Of a stretch of 64,000 nucleotides of DNA, positions 1-10,690 are shown one piece after another. Position numbers and translations under genes: made by a program. Under the pieces are notes generated by a model. That model was given only the letters and a program-made list of their open reading frames with translations, was not told where the DNA came from and ran no database searches. This DNA is from Megascapheus bottae (lineage: Eukaryota > Chordata > Mammalia > Rodentia > Geomyidae), in NCBI GenBank assembly GCA_024803745.1, contig JANJXV010000129.1, positions 2,294,001 to 2,358,000 on the forward strand, read 5' to 3'. How positions within the stretch are numbered: position 1 is the stretch's first letter; each line of letters opens with the position of its first letter.

Positions 1-14
1 GAATCTTTAATTTA

Positions 15-254
<240 letters not shown>

Positions 255-362
255 TTAGCACTGAGTTATAAACACACCATGTCTGGAATTTTATTCTTTT
301 TTTTTGTTGGAATTGTATTCCTTTACTTAAATGTTTAGACTTACATGAAATATTGACCTGAA

Positions 363-552
363 AGGCTTAGGGATGGTGCCTAGGCCCAGAGTTCAAGTCC
401 CAAGACCCACAAAAAAATAAAAAGGCAAGCCAGGTGTTGGTGGCTCACGCCTGTCATCCTAGCTACTCAGGAGACTGACATCTGAGGACCATGGTTCAAA
501 GCCAGCCTAGCACAAAATTCCATGAGACTCCTTTCCAATTACCCACCATAAA
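363..552 (+). repeat. SINE fragments (Geo right half, then 7SL-like left half)
   Basis: Bases 363-420 end with the GAGTTCAAGTCCCAAGACCC tail and A-run of a Geo-type right half. Bases 426-552 read GGTGGCTCACGCCTGTCATC then CTAGCTACTCAGGAGACTGA, the 7SL-like left half. Duplicated at about 36983-37173. Confidence 0.8.
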
Positions 553-793
553 ATGTTTAATGGCTTGTGGCATATCATGGTAGAGCAATTGTGGTATCGA
601 GAAAAATAAGTCGGGGGAGTAGATTTAGGTTATAAATCGAATTATTCCATTGAAAAGGAACTACATTATATGATGACATATGCTGGTACTCTGAGAATAT
701 TGCAAAATCTTAGGGTATCAATTAATAATACTGTGAAGTACACCCAGAATGTTAATGTTCTATGTCTGGCATAATAATCACTTGGGGAAGAAA

Positions 794-1046
794 CTTTTTT
801 TTCTTTTTTTTGGCTGGGTGATTTGTAAGGCTTGAACTCTGGGCCTGGGCACTGTCCTGAGCTCTTCAACTCAAGGCTATCACCCTACCTATGAAGCCAC
901 AGTGCCATTTCCCATATTCTAGTGGTTAACTGTAGATGAGAGTCTCATAGACTTTCTAATGCCCAGGCTGGCTTTGAACCAAATCTTTAGATATCAGCCT
1001 GATATCTGAGTAGCTAGGATTACAGGTAGAAGTCACTGCACCTGGC
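794..1046 (-). repeat. SINE, 7SL-like left + Geo right dimer
   Basis: A T-run is followed by GGCTTGAACTCTGGGCCTGG and, further on, GAGTAGCTAGGATTACAGGT, so the element is on the minus strand and nearly full length. Duplicated at 37413-37665. Confidence 0.85.
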
Positions 1047-1179
1047 AAGAAATTTATTTCTTGCTGTTGTATACTACAAATTTACTGTATGTTTTACTTT
1101 TTCAAAAAGTCTGAGGATGTCCTTTGTTCTGTATATAATGAGAAGAGGGGTAGGGAGCTGTGAGCAGAAGAACTGAGGG

Positions 1180-1273
1180 GCAATACTCAGGGTAGGGCAA
1201 TAGCCTTAAACTAAAGAGCTCACTGCCCAAGGTCCAAGCCCCATGACTTTCCCCACTACCCCACAAAAAAAGG
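1180..1273 (+). repeat. SINE right-half fragment
   Basis: AGAGCTCACTGCCCAAGGTC then CAAGCCCCATGAC and an A-run: a Geo-type right half without its left partner. Duplicated at about 37803-37890. Confidence 0.6.
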
Positions 1274-2029
1274 GAAAAAAGTTGGAGATTGGAGAGGATT
1301 TTCTAAAAAGAATATATAGAAATAGTAGTTCAAAATGTAGAAAGAAGTTCAATATTAACAGTCATGAGAAAAATTAAAATTACAATGAAATCATTACTTT
1401 AAATATGTTAATATAAATATAATTTTAAACAAAAAGATCCACATACACACATACAAACACACACACATACACACATACAAAAAAACAACTTTCAAAGTCT
1501 AACTATTACTGGGAAGGTAGTGAGAAGTAGAACTTTGGAATAGTTCTACAAGGAATATAAAACAATCAAAAATTGCGTGGAGAGTGCTAAAAAAGTACTA
1601 AATATAGAATTACATGGAAATATGGTCCAACACTTCTATATCTAGATTTGTACCTAACGGAAGAGAAAGCAGAGACTAGAACAAATATGTGGAGAATCCA
1701 TTCACAACTATTAATAATAATCAAAAGGTAGAAATATGCAAAACAATGCATTGAAAAAGAAGAACATTTTACTATATTTTACAGATGAATCTTGATTACA
1801 GTAAACTAAAAATACAGCAGTCATAAAGGAAGAGCTAGCGTATGTTTTCCCTTCCAGAGCTTCCAAGGATCAACAAACCCTTAGAGCCAAAAAGCAGGAT
1901 GTTTCCAGAGAATGGAGTAGAGAGGAACAGGAGCTGAATGTTTAATGATTATACATGGAAGATTAAAATTGCTCTAGATGGGTAGAATGAAGAGAGAACT
2001 GTACCCTAAACAATGCTTATGTAGCCACA
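1274..2029. other. AT-rich spacer with a CA-rich stretch
   Basis: No gene or recognisable element. Bases 1441-1490 hold an imperfect ACAC/ATAC microsatellite. The stretch recurs with few changes in copy B (about 37893-38650). Confidence 0.6.
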
Positions 2030-2129
2030 CAGGATGGGACACACCTATACTCCCTGATCTTGGGAAACTCAAGAAGGATTTCTAGCCAACCTGGATGCAT
2101 GGAAAGATCTATCATAAAAACTAATGTGG

Positions 2130-2316
2130 AGGGGCTGGGAGTTTGGCATAGTTGTAGAGTGCTTGTATGAAGACGAAGGTTCAATTCCGCAGTACCACAT
2201 ACACAGAAAAAATCAGAAGTAGTGCTGTGGCTCAAGTAGAAGATCACTAGGCTTGAGGAAAGCTGAAGGACAGTACTCAGACCGAGTTCCAGCAAAAGGG
2301 CTTGTTTAAAAAAAAA
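2130..2316 (+). repeat. SINE, IDL-Geo
   Basis: Starts GGGGCTGGGAGTTTGGCATA (the ID-like half with its Pol III box A region), then GGTTCAATTCCGCAGTACCA (box B region), then GAAGTAGTGCTGTGGCTCAA (Geo half) and an A-run. Duplicated at 38754-38937. Confidence 0.85.
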
Positions 2317-2319
2317 CCT

Positions 2320-2571
2320 GAAAGCTGAGCATGATGGGGTGGTGGCTCACTTCTATAATCCTAGCTACTCAGGAGGCTGAGATCTGAGGATCAAGGTTTA
2401 AAGCCATCCTGGCACAAAAAGACCTGAGACTCTTATCTCCAATTTACTTTTAGAAAATTGGAAGTGGGGCTTGGCTCCAGGGTAAGGTGGTAGCCTGGAG
2501 CTGAAGAGCTCAGGGATAGTGCCCAGGCTGAGTTCAAGATCTATGACCCACCAAAAAAAAACAAAAAACAA
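2320..2571 (+). repeat. SINE, 7SL-like left + Geo right dimer
   Basis: GGTGGCTCACTTCTATAATC then CTAGCTACTCAGGAGGCTGA forms the left half. GAAGTGGGGCTTGGCTCCAG to CACCAAAAAAAAAC forms the right half. Full length. Duplicated at 38945-39200. Confidence 0.85.
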
Positions 2572-3011
2572 AAAATAATATGGAAAAATGTGGATTCTGT
2601 GAATTTTATCAGGCATATAAATGGTTTTTTTGCTGTTGAAATAAATTGTTTGGAAATATTTTAAAAGTTTTTACCTAGAAATTTACACTACAAATGGAAT
2701 TAATAACAAACACAAAACATGAAAAAGATACAAATTATCACAATATGGGTATCCTGCTTCTGTATCTTTCACTGACTCCTGTTCAAATGAGTCACATATT
2801 CTGAATCATTTCTCCCAGTCGATATATGCCACACATGTTAGCTTGTACTGAACTTCTTGGAAAATCAAAAGCAATTACTAAGCAAATGTGTGTTAGCTTT
2901 TGTCAACAGTGATATTTCAAATATAAATCCCTACTCATTGCATTATTTAATATCAATGCCGGAATCTAACTTACACTGGCAGAATCTTCAATCTTTTGAG
3001 AATCTTCAAAA
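2572..3011. other. AT-rich spacer
   Basis: Nothing recognisable. The stretch is conserved in copy B and ends at the broken 3' edge of the L1 fragment that starts near 3012. Confidence 0.5.
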
Positions 3012-3360
3012 GGGTGTGTAAATATGTAGGATAGTTATGTCTTCCTGGAGGAAAGATCCCGTTAGGGGTATATAGTAACCTTCTTTGTCTTTTCTTACTA
3101 ATTTTAGTTTGAAGTCTATTTTATCTGATATGAGGATGGCAACTCCAGCCTGTTTATGGGGGCAGTTAGCTTGATAGAGTTTATTCCAACCTCTCACTTT
3201 CAAAAGATGATTGTTTTTGGGTAAGATGTGTCTCTTGAAGACAGCAGAACGATGGCTCTTGCTTTTTGATCCAACTAGACAGCCTATGCCGTTTAATTGG
3301 AGAGTTAAGTCCATTGATATTGAGAGTTAGGATTGAGAGATATTTATTAGTTCCTACCAT
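3006..3360 (-). pseudogene. L1 ORF2 N-terminus (endonuclease start), truncated
   Basis: ORF2 encodes the endonuclease and reverse transcriptase that nick target DNA and copy L1 RNA. The ATG is at 3360 and the first residues include LTLNINGLNSPIKRHRL and the QETH motif of APE-type endonucleases. The frame then shifts, and VRGWNKLYQANCPHKQAG continues in another frame up to the break near 3012. Only about 115 of roughly 1,270 expected residues remain, so it is dead. The same frame change is seen at the matching place in the copies at 8168 and 39985. Confidence 0.8.
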
Positions 3361-4911
3361 TTTTAAAAGCTTTTAGTAGTGCCTGTGTCTTGACAGTTCT
3401 TGTGGTCCTTAGATGGTATGCTGTTTAGGTGCCATTTCTTTCCCTATATTGCATTTATTTTGCTTTTCTATGTATAGAGCATCTTTGAGAATTCTCTGTA
3501 GTGTTGGTTTTGTTTCGACATATTGTTGCAGCTTTTCCCTGGAATGGAATGTTTTTATTGTTCCCTCAGTTATGAATGAGAGCTTAGCTGGCTACAGTAT
3601 TCCTGGTTGGTAGTTATTTGATTTAAGGGCATGACATATATGCTTCCAGTCACTTCGTGCTTGCATGGTCTCTGCTGAGAAATCTGGGGTCATTCTGATT
3701 GGTTTGCCTTTATAGGTTACTGATCCCTTTTCCCTGTCTGCTTTTAGGATCTTTCCTTTCGTTTCTATTGATCCAGTACGGATCACAATGTGGCGGTGGC
3801 ATGTTCTTCTCTGGTCAGGTCTGTTTGGGGTTCTAAAAGCTTCTCGTATCTGGATGGGCCTGCCCTTCTGGATATTTGGGAAATTCTCTGAGATGATTCC
3901 CTGAAGTATATTTCCAATACCATTGACCTCTTTCTCCACGCCCTCCTCAAGACCAACTAGCCTTAAATTAGGCTTCCTAATTGCATCTTGGACCTCCTTA
4001 AGCGCTCTCTCATATTTCCTAGATTTGGATTGACTCATTCTCTGTTCTTTCTCTATAATAACTAAATTATCTTCAGCCCCGGAAATTCTCTCCTCTGCAT
4101 TGTCTAACTTGCTATCAAAGCTATCTACTTTATTTTTCATCTCCCTTGCTTCTAATTGTTCATTTTTGATGCCTTGCATCTCCTGATTTTGATCATGTAT
4201 GGATTTCTTTATCTCCTTGATTTCCTTTTGAGTGGTTAGCTCAGTAGCTTTATTTTCTTTGGACATTTGCTGGAGTTTGGTCCAGTTTTTATTTGTGGAT
4301 TCTATGAATTCATCGATCTTTCTTTGAAAAACCTTTATTATGGCCTCCTTTATGGCTTCTTCTTTTTCACTTATCACCTTGTTTTTGCTTTCCTCTTGTT
4401 CAGCTATGGCTTCCTCCATTATCTCTTTCTTTATATTTTCACGTTTTCCATTAATGATGTTTATCAATTGCATTTGTGTAGCACTTGGAGGACTCTGGTC
4501 TAGGTTTGCCAGTGACTGTTCCATTGTCTGTTTGCATTGGGTGGGTGATGTTGATTCTTGATTTGACATTTTTCTTGAGTTTCTTGTTCTGCCCATTTGA
4601 AAATGGGAGCAAGATTACTACTAAATACGATTATAGTTTTTCAGATATAACCAACCTAGACCTCTGTAGCTGGCAGACACTAGATGTTCACAAGTTTTGA
4701 TTGGTATTATCACTCTTTCTTTTTGTGCACTTACAGACCAGCCTAATACAACCACTGATAAGCTATTTATACCCCAAACAATAAGCCTCTCAATCCAATC
4801 TCTATTGTCTTTAAGTCCCTCTGAGCCTAGAGAATAATTAACCACCTACATATACAATATTGCTCAACAGCCATCAAGTGTAGATCCGTGCAGTATAAGG
4901 GTTGAAAGATG
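3012..4911 (-). mobile_element. L1 fragment A1: 5'UTR, ORF1 and start of ORF2
   Basis: An autonomous non-LTR retrotransposon segment on the minus strand. From its 5' side it holds a 5'UTR (about 4600-4911), ORF1, and ORF2 from its ATG at 3360 through part of the endonuclease, where it stops abruptly at 3012 against unrelated DNA. Keeping a 5' end but losing the 3' end is the opposite of ordinary 5' truncation, so a later deletion or recombination removed the rest. The orthologous fragment at 39637-41453 breaks at the same 3' point, so that break predates the duplication. At 4911 the 5'UTR runs straight into ORF2 of another L1 (4912-9853). Confidence 0.88.
3409..4596 (-). pseudogene. L1 ORF1 (RNA-binding chaperone) with an early stop, copy A1
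   Basis: ORF1p is a trimeric coiled-coil, RRM and C-terminal-domain protein that coats L1 RNA. The minus-strand frame opens MGRTRNSRKMSNQES at 4596 and is uninterrupted for 334 codons to a TAG at 3592. Residues of about 60-180 are rich in Glu, Lys and Ile heptads (coiled coil). The conserved LRLVGLEEG and GRPIQIREAFR stretches follow in the RRM and C-terminal domain. Past the TAG the same frame stays open about 60 more codons (including LSFITEGTIKTFHSREKL) to a TAA at 3409, so the stop looks like a point nonsense change. The homologue at 40034-41221 has the same TAG, so it predates the duplication. Confidence 0.82.
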
Positions 4912-7900
4912 AGCAGAGATGTGGAGCATTTCTTCATGTGTCTATAGGCCATTTTTGTTCCTTCTTCAGAGAAGACTCTCTTTAAGTCTTTGGCCTATTT
5001 TTAATGGGATGGGTGTTACTTTGGAGGTTAGTTTTGGAGTGATTCAATTTTTTGAGTTGTTGATATATTTTAGATATGAGGCCTTTGTCCGTTGTTTGGG
5101 TGGTGAAGATCTTCTCCCACTCTGTAGGCTTCCTGATTAGTTTACTAGCTATATCCGTTGCCATACAAAAGCTTTGCACTTTAATGCAGTCCCACTTATC
5201 CAGCCTTTCTCTGATTTGTTGTGATTCTTGGTCCTTATTAAGAAAGTTTCGACCTGTGCCAAGGAGGCCTAGTGTATCTCCTATTCCTTCCTGTAAACTT
5301 TTCAGTGTGTCAGCTTTCACCTCCAGGTCTTTGATCCATTTGGAGTTAATTCTAGTTCAAGGTGACAAAGAAGGATACAACTTTAGTTTTCTACAGGTGT
5401 TTAACCAGTTCTGCCAGCACAACTTGTTGAAGAGGCTATCTTTCTTCCATTCTATTTTTTTTGGCTCCCTTGTCAAAATTTAGGTGGCCATAGGTGTGTG
5501 GTTTAATATCTGGGTCCGCAGTTCTACTCCATTGGACTTCAGGCCTGTTCTTGTGCCAGTACCAAGCTGTTTTGAGAATTATAGCTCTGTAATAGAGTCT
5601 TAAGTTTGGAATTGAAATTCCTCCAGCGCTGTTCTTTCTGCTAAGAATTGCCTCTTCTATTTCTTTAAAGAATGACATTGGGATGTTGATTGGTATTACA
5701 TTGAATTTGTAGATAGCCCTTGGCAAGATTGTCATTTTCCCAATGTTGATTCTTCCAATCCAGGAGCATGGGAGGTTTTTCCATTTCCTTAGTTCTATTT
5801 TAATTTCCTTTTTTATGGTTTTAAAGTTTTCATCTAAACGGTCTTCACATTCTTAGTTAAGCTAACTGCTAGGTACTTTATTTTCTTTGAGGCTATTGTG
5901 AAAGGAATTTCTTTCCTGATTATTGCCTCGTTCCTCTCAGTGTTGGCGTAAAGTAAGGCAGTTGATTTGTGAGGGTTGATTTTATGGCCTGCTACCCTTC
6001 CAAAGCTTTGAATCAGCTCAAAGAACTTGGGAGTAGAGTCTATAGGATTCTTTAAATACAAAATCATGTCATCTGCAAAGAGGGATAGTTTTATTTCCTC
6101 TTTCCCTACTTGGATCCCCTTTATGCTTGCTTCTTGCCTTATTGCACTGCCTAGGAATTCTAGTACTATGTTAAAAAGGAGTGGAGAGAGTGGGCATCCT
6201 TGTCTCGTTCCTGATTTTAGAGGGAATGGCTTTAGATTTTCACCATTAAGTATAATACTGGCAGTGGGTTTCTCATACACAGCCTTTATTACATTCAGAA
6301 ATGTTCCATGGATTCCTAGTTTCTCCACATCTTTTAAGATAAAGGGGTTCTGGATGTTGTCAAATGCCTTTTCCGCATCTATTGAGACAATCATGTGATT
6401 TTATCCCTGCTCCTGTTGATGTGTTGAATTATATTAATTGATTTGTGTATGTTGAACCAGCTTTGCCTCCCTGTGATGAATCCAGTTTGATCATAGTGTA
6501 TAATTTTTTGATGAGTTGTTGTAGAAGGTTGGCCAGTATTTTGTTGAGAAGTTTTGCATCGATGTTCATCAAAGAAATGGGTCTATAGATCTCTTTCTTT
6601 GATGAATCTCTGTCTGGTTTGGGGATGAGGGATATACTGGCTTCACAGAATGAGTTTGGTAAAGAACATTCATTTTCAATTTCGTTGAAGAGCTTGAGGA
6701 ATATTGGTGTGAGCTCTGCTTTGAAGACCTTATAGAATTCAGCTGTGAATCCATCTGGTCCTGGGCTCTTTTTAAATGGAAGTTGTCTTATTTCCATTTC
6801 TATTTCAGAGCTTGAAATAGGCCTGTTGAGTTGGGTTAGCTCTTCTTGGGTCAGTGTGGGTATGTTAATATTGTCTAGGAATTCATCCATTTCTTCTAGA
6901 TTCTCAAATTTGTTGGCGTAAAATTTTGAGAAGTATTCCCTCATGATATTCTGGATCTTGGTAATTTCTGTCGTGATATTACCATTTTCATCTGCGATTT
7001 TGTTTTTTTCGATATGCTCTCTTCTTTTTTTGGTAAGATTAGCTAAGGGCTTGTCAATTTTGTTAATTCTTTCAAAGAACCAACTCCTTGTTTTGTTGAT
7101 TCTTTCTATAGTTTTTTTTTAATTACAAATCATTTAATTCTGCTTTGATTTTAATAATTTGCTTTCTCCTAATGGGTTGGTTTGTTGCTCTTTTTCCAGG
7201 AGGTTAAGGTGAGACATTAACTAGTTGGTTTGCCATTTTTCCAACTTGCTGTTGTAGGCACTCAGCACTATAAATTTTCCTCTGAGTACTGCCTTTGTTG
7301 TGTCCCTAAGGAGTTGATATTTGTGTGCTCCTTATTGTTAAATTTCATAAACAGTTGGATATCTGTTCTGATCTCTTCGATTACCCATTGTTTTTGATTC
7401 AACAATGTGTTGTTCAGTCTCCATGAGTTACAGGGTCATCTTTGGTGGAGATGTGTGTTCAGCTCCAATTTGATGCCTTTATGGTCTGAGAGTGTGCATG
7501 GAATAATTTCAGTGTTTCTGAATCTGTCCAGGTTTGCTTTATGGCCTAAGATGTGGTCTATTTTGGAAAATGTTCCATGTGCGGCTGGGAAAAACATATA
7601 TTGTGGTGTAACTGGGTGGAATATTCTGCAGATGTCTGTTACATCTAGTCGGTCTATATAGTTGTTCAGTTCTAAGGTTTCTCTTTTGAGTTTTTGCCTT
7701 CTTGATCTGTGCATAGGTGAGAGTGGTGTGTTAACCTCACCAACAATCACTGTGTTTCGATCTATGTATGGTTTCAGTGTAAGTAAAGTTTGCTTGATGA
7801 AGTTTGGAGCTCCGGGATTGGGTGTGTAAATATTTAGGATCGTTATGTCTTCCTGGAGGAAAGATCCCTTTACTAGTATGTTGTAACCTTCTTTGTCTTT

Positions 7901-8168
7901 TCTAACTAATTTTAGTTTGAAGTCTATTGTATCTGATATGAGGATGGCAACTCCAGCCTGTTTATGGGGGCAGTTAGCTTGATAGAGTTTATTCCAACCT
8001 CTCACTTTCAAAAGATGATTGTTTTTGGTTACGATGTGTCTCTTGAAGACAGCAGAACGATGGCTCTTGCTTTTTGATCCAACTAGACAGCCTATGCCGT
8101 TTAATTGGAGAGTTAAGTCCATTGATATTGAGAGTTAGGATTGAGAGATATTTATTAGTTCCTACCAT
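4912..8168 (-). pseudogene. L1 ORF2 (endonuclease/reverse transcriptase), broken
   Basis: ORF2p carries an APE-like endonuclease, a reverse transcriptase and a Cys-rich C-terminus. ATG at 8168. The endonuclease part includes HKQAGVAILISD and the catalytic TLSDHKGIKLEL near 7470. The RT part includes [14 protein letters not shown] (about 6760), [14 protein letters not shown], and the catalytic FADD at 6068-6079. The thumb and C-terminal regions follow down to 4912. The frame is interrupted many times: after QETH near 8040, between 6944 and 7436, near 6400, near 5800, near 5440, and by a one-base shift near 4985 that is shared with the copy at 43944. The last roughly 200 codons and the 3'UTR are missing. 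Not functional. Confidence 0.85.
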
Positions 8169-8219
8169 TTTTAAAAGCTTTTAGTAGGGCCTGTGTCTTG
8201 ACAGTTCTTGTGGTCCTTA

Positions 8220-9399
8220 GATGGTATGCTGTTTAGGTGCCATTTCTTTCCCTATAATGCATTTATTTTGGTTTTGTATATATAGAGCGTCGTTGAGAAT
8301 TCTCTGTAGTGTTGGTTTTGTTTCGTCATATTGTTGCAGCTTTTCCCTGGAATGGAATATTTTTATTGTTCCCTCAGTTATGAATGAGAGCTTAGCTGGT
8401 ATTATTGATTGTTAGTTATTTGATTTAAGGGCATGACATATATGCTTCCAGTCACTTCGTGCTTGCATGGTCTCTGCTGAGAAATCTGGGGTTATTCTGA
8501 TTGGTTTGCCTTCATAGGTTACTGATCCCTTTTCCTTGGCTGCCTTTAGGATCTTTCCTTTCGTTTCTATTGATCCAGTTCGGATCACAATGTGGCGGTG
8601 GGATGTTCTTTTCTGGTCAGGTCTGTTTGGGGTTCTAAAAGGTTCTCGTATCTGGATGGGCCTGCCCTTCTGGATATTTGGGAAATTCTCTGAGATGATT
8701 CCCTGAAGTATATTTCCAATACCATTGACCTCTTTCTCCACGCCCTCCTCAATACCAACTAGCCTTAAATTAGGCTTCCTAATTGTATCTTGGACCTCCT
8801 GAAGTGCTCTCTCATATTTCCTAGATTTGGGTTGACTCATTTTCTGTTTTTTTCTCTATAATACCTAAATTATCTTCAGCCCCGGAAATTCTCTCCTCTG
8901 CATTGTCTAACCTGCTATCAAAACTATCGACTTTATTTTTCATCTCCCTTGCTTCTAATTGCTCACTTTTGATGACTTGCATCTCTTGTTTTAGATCATG
9001 TATGGATTTCTTTATCTCCTTGATTTCCTTTTGAGTGGTTAGCTCAGTAGCTTTATTTTCTTTGGACATTTGCTAGAGATTGGTCACGTTTTTATTTGTG
9101 GATTCTATGAATTCATCCATCTTTCTTTGAAAAACCTTTATTATGGCCTCCTTTATGGCTTCTTCTTTTTCACTTATCACCTTGTGTATGCTTTCCTCTT
9201 GTTCAGATATGGCTTCCTCCATTATCTCTTTCTTTATATTTTCACATTTTTCATTAATGATGTTTATCAATTGCATTTGTGTAGCACTTGGAAGACTCTC
9301 CTCTAGGTGTGCCAGTGACTGTTCCACTGTCTGTTTACATTGGGTGGGGGATGTTGTTTCTTGATTTGACATTTTTCTTGAGTTTCTTGTTCTGCCCAT
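8220..9399 (-). pseudogene. L1 ORF1 of element A2, broken
   Basis: Same family as the ORF1 at 3409-4596 but more damaged. It opens MGRTRNSRKMSNQET at 9399, reaches a stop after NKNVTNL at about 9073, resumes in frame at MSKENKATEL, and shifts frame near 8840 within a T-run (KKTENEST against EQRMSQSK). The C-terminal part then runs to a stop after LKSNN near 8412. The remaining codons up to about 8220 are recognisable on the same strand. Trimeric coiled coil and RNA-binding parts are identifiable but not joined in one frame. Confidence 0.8.
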
Positions 9400-10076
9400 T
9401 TGAAAATGGGAGCAAGATTACTACTAAATACCATTATGGTTTTTCAGATATAAACAACCTAGACCTCTGTAGCTGGCAGACACTAGATGTTCACAAGTTT
9501 TGATTGGTATTATCACTCTTTCTTTTTGTGCACTTACAGACCAGCCTAATACAACCACTGATAAGCGATTTATACCCAAAACAATAAGCCTCTCAATCCA
9601 ATCTCTATTGTCTTTAAGTCCCTCTGAGCCTAGAGAATAATTAACCACCTACATATACAATATTGCTCAACAGCCATCAAGTGTAGATCCGTGCAGTATA
9701 AGGGTTGAAAGACGAGAAGACGTCCAGAGATAGAAAAAAAGAATGAGAGCGGTCAGGGGAGGTACAAGAGGATTAACGTAGGAGTGTAAAAATATTGTAG
9801 TCATGAAGAAAAGGTATAGCATAAGGATAACTGACCTAAGTTGGTAAGTAGGTAGCATATTTGAGTACAAAGTTTGGAAAGTATTAAAATAAAATTTATG
9901 TGTTGCTGCACGACTAGTTCTTAGCCCAACCAGTGGCCTCACAGTGGACCATGGGATGGATCTGTTTTCTTGTCTACGTTGAGGGAAAGGGGTATTTCAC
10001 AAGATGCAGAAGCGAAGATTTCAGAAGCAAATGCTGTGAGTGAATTAGCTTGTAGAAAGCATTTTTATTTTCTTTT

Positions 10077-10267
10077 ATCTTTCTGCCAGTCTTGGGGCTT
10101 GAATTCAGGGCCTGAGCACTGTCCTCGGGTTTTCTCAATCTAGGCCTCTGCCACTTGAGCCACGGTGCCACATCTAGATTTTCTATCTATGTGATACTGA
10201 GCAATCAAACCTAGATCTTCATGGATGCTAGGCAAGCACTCTAACACTATGCCAAACTCTCAAGCCA
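10077..10267 (-). repeat. SINE, IDL-Geo
   Basis: CCAGTCTTGGGGCTTGAATT, TGCCACTTGAGCCACGGTGC and CTAGGCAAGCACTCTAACAC mark a full minus-strand copy. Duplicated at 41681-41870. Confidence 0.85.
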
Positions 10268-10497
10268 GACATAGAAATTATATAGTCATCATCATCATAT
10301 CCAAATATCCTTTCTCCTACAAAGAATGAACACTTATCTATGTGTGTAATGCTTTTTTTTAAATTTCACTAATTCTTCTATGTTTTTCTCTCTTGCATTT
10401 TTACACATGACAGCAAAGCTAATCATCAGGAAAAAAGTGATTAGGATACAGAAACCTAATAATATCCTAGTAGATTGACGTGAAAAATATGTGCAAG

Positions 10498-10690
10498 ATG
10501 CCCTGTGTGTTTAACCTAGTGGTAGAGTCCTTGGCTACCACGCCAAAAGCCTCAGGTTTGATTCCTCATTAACACATACATAGAAAATGCTGCAAGTGGT
10601 GCTGTGTCTCGGTGGGACAGCTAAAGCCTAAAGAAAGCCCAAGAACAATGTTCACACTATGAGGTCAAGCCCCAAGACTAGCAAAAACAA
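10498..10690 (+). repeat. SINE, IDL-Geo
   Basis: ACCTAGTGGTAGAGTCCTTG, then CTGCAAGTGGTGCTGTGTCT, then CAAGCCCCAAGACTAGCAAA. An old copy. Duplicated at 42104-42290; an inverted counterpart lies at 23652-23842. Confidence 0.8.

Larger units (their letters stand above)
4912..9853 (-). mobile_element. L1 element A2, nearly complete but 3'-truncated; absent from copy B
   Basis: A second, distinct L1 on the minus strand: 5'UTR from about 9400 leftwards-upstream to about 9715 or beyond, ORF1 about 8220-9399, ORF2 from 8168 down to 4912. ORF2 stops within its C-terminal part and abuts the 5'UTR of fragment A1, giving a head-to-tail L1 pair. Its ORF1 differs from A1 and from the copy-B fragment (for example QETTSPTQCKQTVEQ against QESTSPTQCKQTMEQ), so it is not a recent duplicate of A1. 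Bases 9716-9853 may be L1 5'UTR or flank; I cannot tell. Copy B jumps from the point matching 4830 directly to the point matching 9854. Confidence 0.85.

Noticed and set aside
2130..2210. tRNA-like Pol III promoter in the ID-like SINE halves
   Set aside because: These are tRNA-derived SINE heads, not tRNA genes. They lack an acceptor stem and cloverleaf and occur in dozens of copies.
4267..4700. Plus-strand hydrophobic open frames over the L1 ORF1 (also at 9070-9503 and 40781-41448)
   Set aside because: They are antisense to the coiled-coil part of ORF1. Glu/Lys-rich codons read backwards give Phe/Leu/Ser-rich frames.
5076..6398. Plus-strand frames over L1 ORF2 (also 44038-45219)
   Set aside because: They are antisense to the reverse-transcriptase coding region. 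The minus strand carries FADD and [14 protein letters not shown].
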